A stretch of DNA of 29,040 nt from Gonium pectorale (Eukaryota; Chlorophyta; Chlorophyceae; Chlamydomonadales; Volvocaceae): positions 279,177 to 308,216 of the forward strand of contig LSYV01000019.1 in NCBI GenBank assembly GCA_001584585.1. Direction: 5' to 3'. Positions 1 to 10,348 of this stretch are shown one piece after another. The translations under genes were made by a program, and so were the position numbers. The notes under the pieces were generated by a model. It did no database searches and had not been told where the DNA came from. It saw only the letters and a list, made by a program, of their open reading frames with translations. The stretch's first letter is position 1; every line of letters begins with the position of its first letter.

Positions 1-956
1 CCCAGCCGGAGCTGGCAGGCTGGGGCCCGCAGCAAACCCTCCCGGGCGGCCCGCTCGATTGCACTGCGGGAAGCGGCAGATGTTACGGCCGGCTGCGCTG
101 CGGGGAGCACTGCGGTTGGGCTGGTTGCGGCGGCGGCGCGGCGGCAGGGCCCGGCAGGGCACGGGGCCCCTGTCAGGGGCCATGCGGCTGGAGCTGCACG
201 GGCTCTGGGGGACTGTGCCACGGCCTGGGCGGCGGGGGCGGCGGTGAGGACGGCAGAGAAGGTGGCGGCGCCGGCGACGTGGCCTGCATGTGGCGCACCT
301 CGGCCCTCCTCCTGCTGACGCACGGCTGGGTGTGGCTGGTCGCGCTGACGCTGCTGGGCGGCTCGCCCGGGGCCTGGCTGCTGCTCCAGGCAGCGTGGCA
401 TGCCGTACTGCCGTATGCCGTACTGGAGGCCGGCGGTTTCCTGCCAGGCTGGCCCGCCGCCGCCGGTGTGCCCCGACTGCGCCATGCGCGGGAAGGGCAC
501 AGGAGCGACGAGCGGCTATACCAGCAACGTCCACGGTCGCAGCAGCAGCCACAGCCACACCCGCCTCTGGAGCCCACGGGGCGCTCAGCCGCAGCCACAA
601 CCGCCTGGCGCCGCTCCTACGGTAGCCTGGTCGGGGCTTGGGCGCCGCGGTGGGCGCCCCAAGCGCGCCGCGCCGTCGCAGCCCTCTGGCTGCATGTCGC
701 ACCGCTGGTGGCAGGCGCCGCACCGGTGCTGCCCGGCCGCTGGCTGCTGACGCAGCTGGCGGGCGTCGCCGCCGCCGCCGTCGTGGCGGCTGCTGTGCTG
801 CTGGCGGCCAGGGGCGCCGCCGCCGCGGCCCTGGCGGCGGCAGCGGCACCGGCGGTCGATGTGTTTCCCGCCAGACACAGGAAAGCCCAACTTCCGGCCG
901 CGGGCGCGCGTGAGGCGCATGTTGCACAGGCCGTACGGCGGCCCGGCGGGGACTAA
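1..956 (+). CDS. 3' part of an unknown Cys-rich membrane-type protein
   Basis: One frame (codons starting at base 3) stays open from the left edge to TAA at 954-956, about 317 residues, so the 5' end lies outside the window. The first ~95 residues are Gly- and Cys-rich, with cysteines spaced as in C-x6-C-x5-C-x3-C-x4-C. A strongly hydrophobic stretch follows at about 305-460 (ALLLLTHGWVWLVALTLLGG begins it). A Gln/Pro/Arg-rich stretch comes next, then a second Ala/Leu/Val-rich hydrophobic segment near 735-835. GC3 bias supports this frame to about 460 and again after about 610. Between them, frame 1 has the better codon bias and a CPDC motif, so a frameshift, assembly error or unseen intron is possible. 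Family not recognised. A TGTAA motif at 1194 suits the gene end. Confidence 0.5.
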   Translation, partial: QPELAGWGPQQTLPGGPLDCTAGSGRCYGRLRCGEHCGWAGCGGGAAAGPGRARGPCQGPCGWSCTGSGGLCHGLGGGGGGEDGREGGGAGDVACMWRTSALLLLTHGWVWLVALTLLGGSPGAWLLLQAAWHAVLPYAVLEAGGFLPGWPAAAGVPRLRHAREGHRSDERLYQQRPRSQQQPQPHPPLEPTGRSAAATTAWRRSYGSLVGAWAPRWAPQARRAVAALWLHVAPLVAGAAPVLPGRWLLTQLAGVAAAAVVAAAVLLAARGAAAAALAAAAAPAVDVFPARHRKAQLPAAGAREAHVAQAVRRPGGD

Positions 957-1193
957 GTGTCCAGTGAAACGAGCCCGGCTTCATGGATAGGGTTTGCCGG
1001 CCTCCTGGCGAGCCTACAAACGGTTAGGTTGCTGTGACAGAACGGGCTTCACGCGGTCTGAAGCAAGCTATGGTTCTCGGCGTTTCCCTGTGAATGAGTC
1101 TATCGGGTTTGTTTGGGCCGCTCCTGTGCGACGTATCCATGCGGGTCATGCGTTGGGTGCGCCATGGCTGGTGCGCTGTTGGGGGCTGTGCGG

Positions 1194-1198
1194 TGTAA
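1194..1198 (+). other. TGTAA polyadenylation motif
   Basis: TGTAA is the usual polyadenylation signal of chlorophycean nuclear genes. This copy lies about 240 bases after the stop codon of the left-edge gene on the same strand, a normal 3' UTR length for these algae. Confidence 0.45.
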
Positions 1199-1484
1199 CG
1201 AGAGCGGGGCCAAGGGCGTGGGCCAAGGGCTCGCCGGCACAGTCAGCGCGTGTGCTGAGTGGGACATGGTTGGGAGTGCTGGTGCCGAAACGGAACGATC
1301 TGTCAGACCTTGTCGAGCCGGCGAGCAGCGTTGCGTGCTCGGGCGGTGGTGGTGTGGAGGCAGTGGAGCGCAGCCTCGATTGATCGGGGTCCCTCGCGGG
1401 CCGTGCTCCGCGTGCAGGGGGTAGCGCGGGCGCCCGGAATAGTTGGGACGGCTCCCGAACAAGGGGAAGCAGGGCCACCGAGCG

Positions 1485-1520
1485 CGGGCGGGCGGGCGGG
1501 TGTGCGGGCGGGCGGGCGGG
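1485..1520. repeat. GGGC simple repeat
   Basis: Two runs of GGGC/GCGG units interrupted by TGTGC. The G-runs on the plus strand could form a G-quadruplex. No gene is associated with it. Confidence 0.7.
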
Positions 1521-1640
1521 GCCGGCGGCCCCAGCCGCGGGATCAGCGCAGTGCCAATGGGGCACCCATGCGCCCCTGCGCCCTCTCCGCGCTGATCCGG
1601 TGGCCGAGGGCGTGGGATTGTTTGCCCTAGGAGCCGGCTT

Positions 1641-1661
1641 GTTACGAAGTCCCTGTGTTAT
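1641..1661 (+). repeat. Dispersed 21-base motif, copy 1
   Basis: This stretch (GTTACGAAG then CCCT then TGTTAT) matches 11697-11717 at 19 of 21 positions. It may be the remnant of a mobile or satellite sequence, or chance. No terminal repeats or ORF accompany it. Confidence 0.3.
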
Positions 1662-2760
1662 CCTCCCAATGATAGGCGGGCCACCAGGCCCGGTGACGCA
1701 TGCCTTCAGCAGCAGCCCCCTTCCCTCCTTCTGACCCCGTCAAAAACACGAAAGCACGGCCACACAGGGTGAAACTACAGCCGTGCCGCGGCGGCGGCAG
1801 TAACGGGGCGGTAGGAACGGGAGCGGGTGCCGGTTGCCGCCCTGGTGCTGCCGGGCTACGCATTGCTCATGCGCGGGCTACAGCAAAGGTGGACTGGGGG
1901 GAGGGGGGATGAGGGCATATGGAGGTACAACCATATTCGGAACCACAGGTGCAGGCCACAGATGTGCGGCTTACTGGATGCAACTAGACAATGAAACCGC
2001 ACAGGGCCGGGGCGCCGGGCTATGTTCATGAATGGCAGTGTCCCAGCCCTCAGCGGGGCCCGGGCCCGTTGGGGCGCTCTCCTCAGCGCACGTGGAGGCG
2101 GGAGCTTAAGCCGCCACAAGGCAGGAGCTGGCTGGCACTAATGTAACGGCATGTCTGGAATTTGGACGGGAGGGGGGCCGCTTCGGAGGCTTCAGTGATC
2201 AGCGGGGGGATCGCCCCACGGTACATGAGGGTTGCTAAGCACACCATGCTGGCGGATGCGACCAGGTCACCACGTGCTGGGCTGCTGCAATTGCTGGCGC
2301 GGATGGCTGTGGCCCGCATCTGCGTACGGCCACCCGGGGGCCGGCGCCCGTCAATGCTCCGCCAGCGCTCCGCCCTGTCAAACCCAGCGCCCGTACGCAT
2401 TCACCCAACGTGCAGCGGCATCGCTTCGCCGTGAGGCCATCAGCTGGCCTCTGTTATGAACAGAGAAGTGTTAGCATTAGCGTATTACTCCCAAGCGCTC
2501 TTCAGCCCCTTCGAATCTCACCGTGTCAAGAGCCACCCTTTCCACACCTCCACCGCAACCCCACGTTTGCCCGTGCCCCCCCATCCCACGCCGCTTCCCA
2601 AAAACCAACCAACGGTCACCGGCCATTTTGCCGTCCGGACTGGAAGCGTCTCGGGAGTCCCGCAAACGAGAAATCCCCAGCGATAGATGACAACGATTCG
2701 AACATACACATAAGCACCAGCCCCTCAAGTACCACGTCCGCGGACTCTATTTCCTGCTGC

Positions 2761-2800
2761 CAGGCTGGGAGGCACCAGGCTGGGAGGCACCAGGCTGGGA
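2761..2800. repeat. 15-bp tandem repeat, 2.7 copies
   Basis: The unit CAGGCTGGGAGGCAC occurs twice perfectly, followed by its first ten bases. It lies in the probable 3' flank of the FKBP gene. Confidence 0.85.
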
Positions 2801-2984
2801 TCTGGCGTGCCTGCCGAGAGACTGAAGCGCTGCAGACGCAACTAGCGCCACCAAACCGAGCCATGCCAGTGAACGCACAGAACTACGGCTGCAAAGGGCT
2901 CATTAGGTCCCGGCCTCACAGTTTTGCGGGCGTCAGTTGAGGGCAGCGCGCCCCACTCCCCTTCCCCAAGCACGCACGCACCGC

Positions 2985-5900
2985 CTACGAGGGCGGGATG
3001 GACACCCGTACGAGGTCAACGTCGTACACCAGCGTCGCGCCCGGCGGAACGACACCCCGCTTGTCGGGCACATGCTCGGTGGGCCGTAGCACGGCACCCC
3101 TGTCACCGAAACCCAGGTCCGCCGGCACCGTCACACGGCGGCGCCCGCCGGCCCGCATGGTGGACAGCGCCTCCTCCAGCCCGGGGCACATGCCCCCGGT
3201 GAACGGCCGGCTGCCGTACAGGAAGACGATGGGCTTGCCGCGCTCCCGCGTGGACTCGAACTGCACGCCGTCGGCGGTGGCGCTGCGGGGCGGCAGTTGG
3301 GGTGTGCGGTCGGGGTGTGAGGAGTTGGTAAACGGGTTCGGCACTGACGGAAGCGCTGTGGGTTGTGCGAGACGGCCGGGGCTCGAGCCAGCGCACTGGG
3401 GTCATGCCTCATTAGCCGCAAAACGGTAATACCAGCAAGAACAGTGTTTCCTGTCAGCTCCCATCTCTCCACGCCGCTGTTCGATCGACACGGCGCGGGC
3501 AGGGGCGCTTAGGGCCCGAGCGTTGACCCCTCACCCTCACAGTGCTGAGTCGAGTTGATAAATCGATGAACTCTATCCAGTTTGACGCAAGGCACAATGC
3601 ATGTACGGCAATGAATCGCAAGCGCCAACCGAAAACTGTCAACAGGCTTACGTGTAGTCCAGGACGACGAGATAGCCCCTGAGCGGGGCCGAGCCGCCGC
3701 CTACACGGAGGTCCTGGTACTTCACGCCGCTTGGCAGGGCGACCTGCAGGCGGCGCCACCCAGGGGAACAGCGAGCGAGGATGCTTGCAAGACGGCTCAG
3801 AAAGTCAGAATGCATCACAACGAGCATGGCTGCTGCTGAAGCGCACATCACGACATCAGTGTGTTGAAAAGTAAAACGCATACGACGAGCGTGTCAGTGT
3901 GTATGCCAGTGCGGGTCTAGAACTGCCCCTCCCCAACACTGACACGAAATCCGCATGCGGTCATCGCCGGGGCCCAGGCAGTGATCGATCAGCGGCACGC
4001 GCATTCCGCTTTAGGACCGGTAGCCATTAGTCATTGCGTGGTACAGAGCCTCAAGGCGGCGTGCAGCGTTGCGCACGAGCAACGCAACGCAATGCAGCGT
4101 GCAGGGCTGCCAAGATGTCGTGGATTGATCGGAAAGGCGGCCGCGGCGAGGGCCCCGTCCGGTTCATCCATGCAGCGCGGAGGGCTACAGTGCAGGCATA
4201 CCCCGCCTCGGCCTCACCTCTGGCGCGTCCTGCACGTCTCGGGTGCCGTTGATTTCATTCGCCACCTCCATACGCGTCTTGATCTGAGAGCCAACGGGGG
4301 CCGGGGGAGGATTGGGAGTTTGGATCCAAGGGTGTGGATAGGGAGTTTGGATTCCAGGATGTGGATATGGACGGACTGGGTGCAAGCAGCGTTCGTCCGT
4401 CCACGTTGGGGAGGGGCAGCGGGCGCTCACGTGGACACAGGGCATGTGACGGTGAACTTGAGAGGAACGACCGAGTCCTCATGCCATGTGCGATACCGAA
4501 TCCCCAGGTCCCACCCTGGCCAAGCAAACTGAACTGCGTTCTTTTTGTTCAATCACAATCGGACCTGCGTGCATGTGGAGGCCTGGTGCAGGTCACCGAC
4601 ATCCAGGCGCCCTGGGCGCGCCCGCTGTCCTCAGGCCAAGACGGCGAGTGCCGCCCTTCACGTGGCAACCTCAATGGCCAGTTCGGCATGGATCGGCATG
4701 GATCGGTCCCCCCCCCTGCCGCACACTCTTCGCGGCCGCTTCCATGCATGCGCCCACTGCGGCCCCTTTCGGTCTACGCGTCGCCAGCAGCACCTTGGCT
4801 CCCCTCTCTGCCCGTCGGACGTTCGGGCCGGGTCACGTCCACGGTCTGGGCTTGGGAACACAGTCAGCCAGGGATTCGGCCGGTTCGGGCTAATAAACCC
4901 GTCAAACCACCCGGCCATGTGGTCCATACATGCACAGGACCACCGGGAGGGGCGGCATCGGCAATGACCGGGAGTGCGCTCACCGGGGACCCTGGCCCCT
5001 CCCTTCCACCCGCAGCGCTCAGCCAGATGTTAACGGTCGGGAGCTCTATGCGTCCCAGGGCTTCTCTACTGAGAATGCCTTCCAACCCTCTACCCCCCCG
5101 CCGCATATGGGTGCCCCAGCTACGGCGTCGAAAGCAGCTCGCCAACGGCACCATGGCAGGGGGCCCTGGGTGGCCCCCTGCCCTTCACATTCCTGCCAAT
5201 GCTGCCGCCTCACAGGCTACTGCCCTTGGCGCACTCCCAAGCGGCCCGCGACCCCTGCAGCAAGCCCTCCTCCCCCGAGGCCACGCCAGCCCGCCCACCT
5301 GCTCGCCGAGGGTGCCAACCGCCAGGAAGCCCAGCCACGCCAGCCCGCCTGCAATGCTGTGGTGGCGTCCAGGCAGCGGCAGGCAGCGGCAGGGAGGGGA
5401 AGGGGATAAGTGGGTCAAAAGAGGCCGGGAGCGCTGGGCAATTAACTGGTGGGGAGCGGTGGTCGGGGAAGCGGGTACTGCCTGCACTGGGCTTGGGCCA
5501 GCACTCTGTGTGCATGTCGCATGTGGGCGAAGGGCGGGGCGCGAGGGGGGATGCCACGGACTGAGGCTCGTGCCGACGGGGGGCCGACACATGAGACAAC
5601 GGCGTTCCACAAGCGATGACCGATGAGTGTTACGGGCCCGCAGGAGGCGCCAGTCCCCGCGCACCCGAAGCGCCGCGTCAGGAAAGTGGCGACCGCATCC
5701 GTTGATTCAGCCTGCCGGGCTGGTCGCTTCCGGCGCGCTGCCGCCGCGGCAGCCGCGAGCTCAGAGGGGCTCGCGGTCGATGGCGAGGGGTTGGCCGTAT
5801 TCCCCACGGGAGAGGGCTCCGCAGCCGCGGACGCGTCTGTCGACACCTCAGCCACCTTGGTCTCCCCGCTGCTTCGCGCCTGAACCCATCGCTGCGGTGC

Positions 5901-6192
5901 GCTCCGAGCGATGCGAGCAAGGCGAGCACCTGCAGACCGATATGTGCATGGGGAGGTGGTTGAGTCGCCCTCTTGCGCTGGCCAGCACCGGTCACGAATG
6001 AACTCTCCTTAAATTGCTTTGTCAGGGCCTAACCGTTGGCCCGACGTGCGCAAGCAAACAGTGTCTGTACGCGACTTGCAGCTTTGCTCCCAATATTTAC
6101 TGAGTGAGAATGAATGCACGCTAACAAATAGACATACCCGGACAGGGCGCTGCGCGCGTAGTGAATTGGAGTCTGTGGTTGAGAGACCGCAT
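2985..6192 (-). CDS. Thylakoid-lumen FKBP-type peptidyl-prolyl isomerase
   Basis: Six exons, read on the minus strand: 6192-6138, 5929-5665, 5356-5299, 4283-4218, 3743-3652, 3282-2985. All junctions are GT-AG and phase-compatible, giving 277 residues. Residues 1-~100 are a basic, Ala/Ser-rich chloroplast transit region starting MRSLNHRLQFTTRAAPCP. Residues 103-126 are a thylakoid transfer signal with a Tat-like twin arginine (TRRFGIAGGLAWLGFLAV). A linker follows (EQIKTRMEVANEINGTRDV), then an FKBP domain at ~149-277 (LPSGVKYQDLRVGGG, YGSRPFTGG, MRAGGRRRVTVP, PPGATLVYDVDLV). The linker and RVGGG block match one class of plant plastid FKBPs. The usual active-site Asp after Phe is Glu (FES) and the active-site Trp is absent, so catalysis may be weak; a chaperone or assembly role is inferred. 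The ATG choice rests on transit-peptide character and on the phase-1 junction with exon 2. Confidence 0.88.
4314..4367. repeat. 27-bp direct repeat, two copies
   Basis: Two adjacent 27-base copies (4314-4340 and 4341-4367) match at 24 of 27 positions. Each begins GGGAGTTTGGAT and ends GTGGATA. They lie inside the long third intron (4284-5298) of the FKBP gene. Confidence 0.85.
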
Positions 6193-6824
6193 AGTTCTGT
6201 CGCGACTGTCGGACGTCCGCTTCCTGCCACTGAGAGTAGGCCTAGCACTGGGACGCACGCCAGTAGGCCAGCTTGGCCTCGGTGGCGTAACAACGCCCAA
6301 ACCGTTATCCCCCAACCGCCCGGCGCCCAGCCCGCCCCGCAGCCCGCACCCGGGACCCCACAGCCTCGCCTCCCCGCAGCCCCGCACGCACGCAAAGGTA
6401 GGTCATATCCATATGTGGCACCTAGATCTTTGGTCTGGGAATGCTGGACACAGATAACACCGCCCCTTCGACTGCCTCTGGAGCTGGGTCCTACACCGAC
6501 GCCTTCACTTTCGCGCTTACGCTCGTCGTATGCGTTTTCCTTTTCAACAGATAACACCCGTGCGAGCATTTAGAGCCCACGTGCTCTCCCTACGCCCTAG
6601 CCACCTTCCTGCCCCCTCCAAGCACAGGTTCAACTGAATAAACAGTTTCCCAACACAGTGCGCTGTCAACGCGTGATGTTGTCAACCGACAAGCAAGCAA
6701 ACAAACGTCATCATGCCGTACACGGCGTGTATGTGCCACCTGTCGGGAACTCTGTCTACTCGTGTGCGCTTTGGATAGAGCCTCTAGTGGTGCCTGGCAG
6801 GTTACCCGGACTGGGGCTTCCACT
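6193..6824. promoter_or_regulatory. Divergent promoter region, FKBP / ML-domain gene
   Basis: These 632 bases separate the start codons of the FKBP gene (-) and the ML-domain gene (+), so both promoters and 5' UTRs should lie here. I see no convincing TATA box or gene. The open frames of 88-186 codons across it lack codon bias. Confidence 0.45.
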
Positions 6825-7796
6825 ATGGCGCCAACTGAATCTGTCGCGGGCCTCCTTGGATTGTTGGTGATTGTTTATGCCGTTGCGTCGTGCTCAGCCG
6901 ATAAGATGACCTGGGCGCCTTGCGACACTGGTCTTACTTCGTTTACGCCGAGCGACGTAAATCTCACGCCGGACCCCCCTGTGATTGGGAGTCCCGCGAC
7001 GTTCACGATCATTGGTACGATTGGTAAGAGCGAGACATGGCGGACTGGGCCGGAAGTTTCGGGGTCGAGGCATTGACGGATGGTCACGCCCGCAACGCGC
7101 TGCATGCATGCAGGGACTGAGGTAACGGGGGGAACCGTCGATATGACGGTCTCGTTCTCGGGACTCCCAATCTACAGCCAGCAGTTTGACCTCTGCACCA
7201 AGACGAAGTGCCCCGTCGCACCGGGGCCCATCACCCTCACGCTGGTCGAGGCCCTGCCGCCCATCGCCCCGCCGGTGAGTCTCCTTTGGTCACCCAGTAG
7301 GGCCTGGTCTGCACACCTAGCAGCAATCTGGGTCCTCATGCTTCCCTGCTGAGCTGTCTCGAGTTCACTTGACAGGTTGGCGTCTTGCGACCTATGGTGG
7401 TTATCCGCTTGCCACATTCACTGTTCACGCTCGCATTTCAGTTTCATCCCAGCCTGCAAAGTTACATACCCCGCTTCGGCACCTGTGGAATGAACAATCT
7501 GGCAATTCGTTGCCTGTCCGCCGCATCTTCCGTCGCCTCCGCAGGGAGACTATGGTCTCCAGATCATCGCACGTAGCCCCGACGGCGGGGAGCTGACGTG
7601 CGTCAACGTGGATTTCAGCCTCGTGCTCCCGTCGGCCGGGCAGCGGTCGCAGGCCGCAGGCGCCGCGGACGTGGGGGCCAGCGAGGGTCAGGGCGAGGCC
7701 GCGGGCGGGGCGGGGGATGCCGTCGCAACGCAGGGGCGGGAGGTCCTCCATCTGCAAGCAAGAGCCGCTGGCACCGCACGCCGGATGCTGGTGTGA
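6825..7796 (+). CDS. Secreted ML-domain (MD-2/NPC2-like) lipid-binding protein
   Basis: Three exons: 6825-7023, 7114-7274, 7545-7796, with GT-AG junctions in phases 1 and 0, giving 203 residues. Residues 1-~25 form a signal peptide with a hydrophobic core (LLGLLVIVYAVA). Residues ~26-149 fit the ML fold shared by NPC2, MD-2 and phosphatidylglycerol/phosphatidylinositol transfer proteins: a first Cys in APCDTG (C33), a beta strand ATFTIIGTIG, a paired FDLC-TKTKC (C94, C99), PITLTL, and ELTCVNVDF (C139). These four cysteines would form the conserved disulfides. After the last strand an Ala/Gly/Gln-rich tail of about 54 residues has no ML counterpart. An in-frame non-ATG extension runs upstream, but the ATG at 6825 gives a proper signal peptide. 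The likely role is lipid or sterol binding in the secretory or vacuolar lumen; the ligand cannot be told from sequence. Confidence 0.85.
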
Positions 7797-7940
7797 GGTG
7801 TGCAGCAGGTGGCTGGCTGTGAGGTTCAGCGGGCGCGGCGCGGCGGCGCGGCGCGGCGCGGCCTGCTGGGAGCTTTGCCACGCATGCCCTCCCGGCGATC
7901 GGGGTGGGTGCGAACAAACTGAGCAGGGTGAGCTCTCGGA

Positions 7941-8028
7941 CTAAGCGCTGTCGTAGATGTCGGGCACCTTGGAGATGTCGAAGCGGTCCTTCTTTTCGTG
8001 GTAGAACGACTTCAGCAGCTTTTGCCAC
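7941..8028 (-). pseudogene. Orphan fragment of VIP1/PPIP5K inositol-pyrophosphate kinase
   Basis: Read on the minus strand, the segment encodes WQKLLKSFYHEK followed by KDRFDISKVPDIYDSA and TAG at 7943-7941. This block (W-x-KL-x-K-x-FY...K...(F/Y)D-(I/L)-SK-(I/V)-PD-(I/V)-YD) is a hallmark of the histidine-phosphatase-like part of PPIP5K/VIP1 enzymes, which make inositol pyrophosphates. A plausible acceptor (CAG at 8031-8029) precedes it, and codon use is strongly GC3-biased, so it was a real exon. In the family the protein continues with K/R-YD-x-x-x-HN; here it stops, and no other PPIP5K exon was found nearby. An in-frame ATG at 8072 gives a 43-codon ORF, so a tiny gene cannot be excluded. 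An exon-sized duplicated fragment is the simplest reading. Confidence 0.6.
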
Positions 8029-9869
8029 CTGTGCACGCCTCGGCTCTTCAGCAGCAGGCGTTGCATCGGCATGAGCTATGGGGTAGGGGCGCGCCAGTGT
8101 GCAAGGCTGGGACTGTGGCCGGTTGCGGCCACGCGCCATGGGGCGCCACCCGCCGAATGACATCGTGGCGGTGCCGGTGCGGACTGCGGAGTGGCTGCCG
8201 GATGAAGGCGGCGTTGTGGTTCTGGCGGGGAGGCGCAGTAAAGGCAGCATATGCTACGAAGGTCGCTGCGGGCCTTCAATATGCCTGTTTGGGCGCCGGA
8301 ATCGTGTACGGAAGCTTGAAGTCGGGGGCGGTCGCAGCCCCGGCGCTGGCCCCCGGCTGTGGCGCCCCCTGAGCCATGGGGAGAGGCGCCGACAGCGTCC
8401 GTTACACTGGATATGCAGTAGCACGCAGTAGTCGATGCAGAGAACGCAGCCACGGATGACGGGAGTAACAGCTGCGGCGGGGGTGCCCGGGCGGTGCCAT
8501 GTAGTTGACTCAATGCGTGGTGCTCAGTGGGCCCAGGTAGCCATTTGATCGGGTTGCAAGATCGTGGCCAGGCACAGATAACGGACCTCCTGATAGTGGC
8601 TGCGGCAGGAATGGTTGAACAGTTTGTTTACTCGTGTGCTCCTGGTCCATGCTTATGCCATATGCGGTACGCGGGGGAGCCTGATGAACATGTGGAACTT
8701 GCTTCTCATGCATGCCCGGTTCCCAGAACCCAGATTGCCAGATACCCGGAGGCTTGCGTCCCGCCCGCGGGAGGTGTCAGCTGTGTGAACGCATGCCGAT
8801 AATGCTCGAGTACGGGTCATGTAGGATCAGTGTTTCCGCTTCCCTGCCTTCTATCTAGCACGCTTCGCGCTACGGCTCCGTAGCCTGCTTGCGGCCCATG
8901 CGAACTGTGCCGGAAGCCAATCGTGGGTAAAGGATGGGTCGGTCTGATGATGTAGGGTTGCTGGGCGCCTGTGCGTTCACATCGCACGGAGATACAAGAC
9001 AGCGGCGCCGGTGCGTACGCTTCAGGGCTCTGTCGGACCAGCCACGCAGCCAGTCGGTGTGCACTATAGCTTGCCGTAGGTAATGCCGTGCGTGGGCGTG
9101 GGCCAGTAGTCATTGGGTTTCACCCACGTCAAACACCCAGGTCACAGGTCACAGCCAACGCCGGCCGTTGTATGCTCAGATTCGACTGCGCATGATGCTT
9201 CTCACATCGCCACGGCCTGATGCCCCTTCGCGTAGCCGTACTCACGCAGTGTTGCCGCAGGCTGCGCAGACGTCCACGTCACACAAGACACTCGCAACTC
9301 CTCGCCCGGCCAATCACGGACCTGCGGACCACGGCAACGGCAGCACGCATGGCCCGAGCAAAGCATCGCCTCTCCACAACTCTTCATAAAGCAACCGGGA
9401 AGGTTTTTGGCGATGGGACACATCGGACAACCTTGCACGCCAGTCTGATGAGCATGTCTCCGCCGCAGTAAGGCAGTCCACTGTCCGCCATAACATACTG
9501 GCTACGGTACGATGGGCGCATGGTCCATCGCAAGCTCTCACCACCTTCATCGCACATGGCGAGACGCAAAAATGGGTACGGCATGAAAGCAGCTCCAGGC
9601 AGGCTGCTGGTCGGCTACCAGTCAGGCTCGACCGGCGCCTTCCCGCGGGACGGTCTCAGCCACCAGGCCCAGGTCGCACGTTGGAGGACCGTAAGCCCAC
9701 ACATCATGCATCCTCTCACAACACACGGGATTTCAACGGATTTCGCTTGTGCAACCAGCCTCAGCGCCTCGGACCGGATGATGCTCGTCAGCTCTGCCCT
9801 TCGCGATGAGTACAAACAAGAGCCCAGGACTCAGCCATTCGAAAACGAGCACAGCCCTATCGGTGTTCA

Positions 9870-9897
9870 ATATGTCCCGGATGATTCCCGGACATAT
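9870..9897. repeat. Short inverted repeat
   Basis: Arms ATATGTCC (9870-9877) and GGACATAT (9890-9897) are perfect reverse complements, and the arms extend imperfectly through CGG/CCG. The loop is about 12 bases. No flanking gene uses it in an obvious way. Confidence 0.6.
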
Positions 9898-10334
9898 TTG
9901 TGTACTGACAGGTGTCGCCTTGGGGCATAGGTCGATTCACCCTGCGCGGGCACGCTGCCACTGCAGCAGCACACACCCTCCATCAACCACACACCCGGAC
10001 TCATCCCATCCCATCGCCAAAGCGTGCCCTGCCCTACAAACAGCGCCAGAACACGCACTGGAAGCCCCCGCGCATGTGGCAGTATAGGTACGGACAGTGG
10101 TGAACCGTGTGTGCGCTACCGACACCTCGCCAAGCACGTATACATGACCCCAGTACCATGGTCAGATCGACCTAGATTCACTCTCTTAAGCGGTAACATT
10201 GTACGAGCCGGTGGGGCATCCTACACTGGTAAGCCATCGTTGCCTCGAAGATGTCAATCATCATCAAGCATGAACTCCAGATGTTTGCAGCATGGCGTCC
10301 TACCTATTCCCTGTTGGCCTTCGGCAGCGCCTGG

Positions 10335-10339
10335 TTACA
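10335..10339 (-). other. TGTAA motif just after the WD40-RRM stop codon
   Basis: TGTAA on the minus strand begins ten bases past the TGA at 10351-10349. It would imply an unusually short 3' UTR, so it may be coincidental. No other TGTAA was seen in the next 300 bases on this strand. Confidence 0.3.
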
Positions 10340-10348
10340 ACAACGGCG

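Larger units (their letters stand above)
957..2984. other. Convergent intergenic region, no gene seen
   Basis: This region lies between the 3' end of the left-edge gene (+) and the 3' end of the FKBP gene (-), so both 3' UTRs should fall here. Short open frames occur on both strands, but none has consistent codon bias, splice structure or family resemblance. It holds a GGGC-type tract (1485-1520), a 15-bp tandem repeat (2761-2800) and one copy of a dispersed 21-base motif (1641-1661). No clear TGTAA for the FKBP gene (TTACA on this strand) was found. Confidence 0.5.
7797..10348. other. Convergent intergenic region, mostly non-coding
   Basis: This lies between the 3' ends of the ML-domain gene (+) and the WD40-RRM gene (-). 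Apart from the inositol-pyrophosphate kinase fragment at 7941-8028 and a short inverted repeat at 9870-9897, I see nothing with codon bias or splice structure. Open frames such as 7998-8372 (+), 8076-8513 (-) and 9520-9930 (+) look like chance. Confidence 0.5.

Noticed and set aside
4334..5626. 430-codon plus-strand ORF, the longest single open frame in the left third
   Set aside because: It runs antisense through introns 2, 3 and exons 3 of the well-supported FKBP gene, has no family resemblance or codon bias, and contains repeat-like stretches; a GC-rich chance ORF.
5442..5855. FKBP exon 2 starting at a GTG within 5855-5853
   Set aside because: GTG is an internal Val codon; the frame is open upstream and joins an ATG exon in phase.
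9520..9930. 136-codon plus-strand ORF
   Set aside because: No codon bias, signal peptide, family motif or splice context; overlapping minus-strand frames are equally open.
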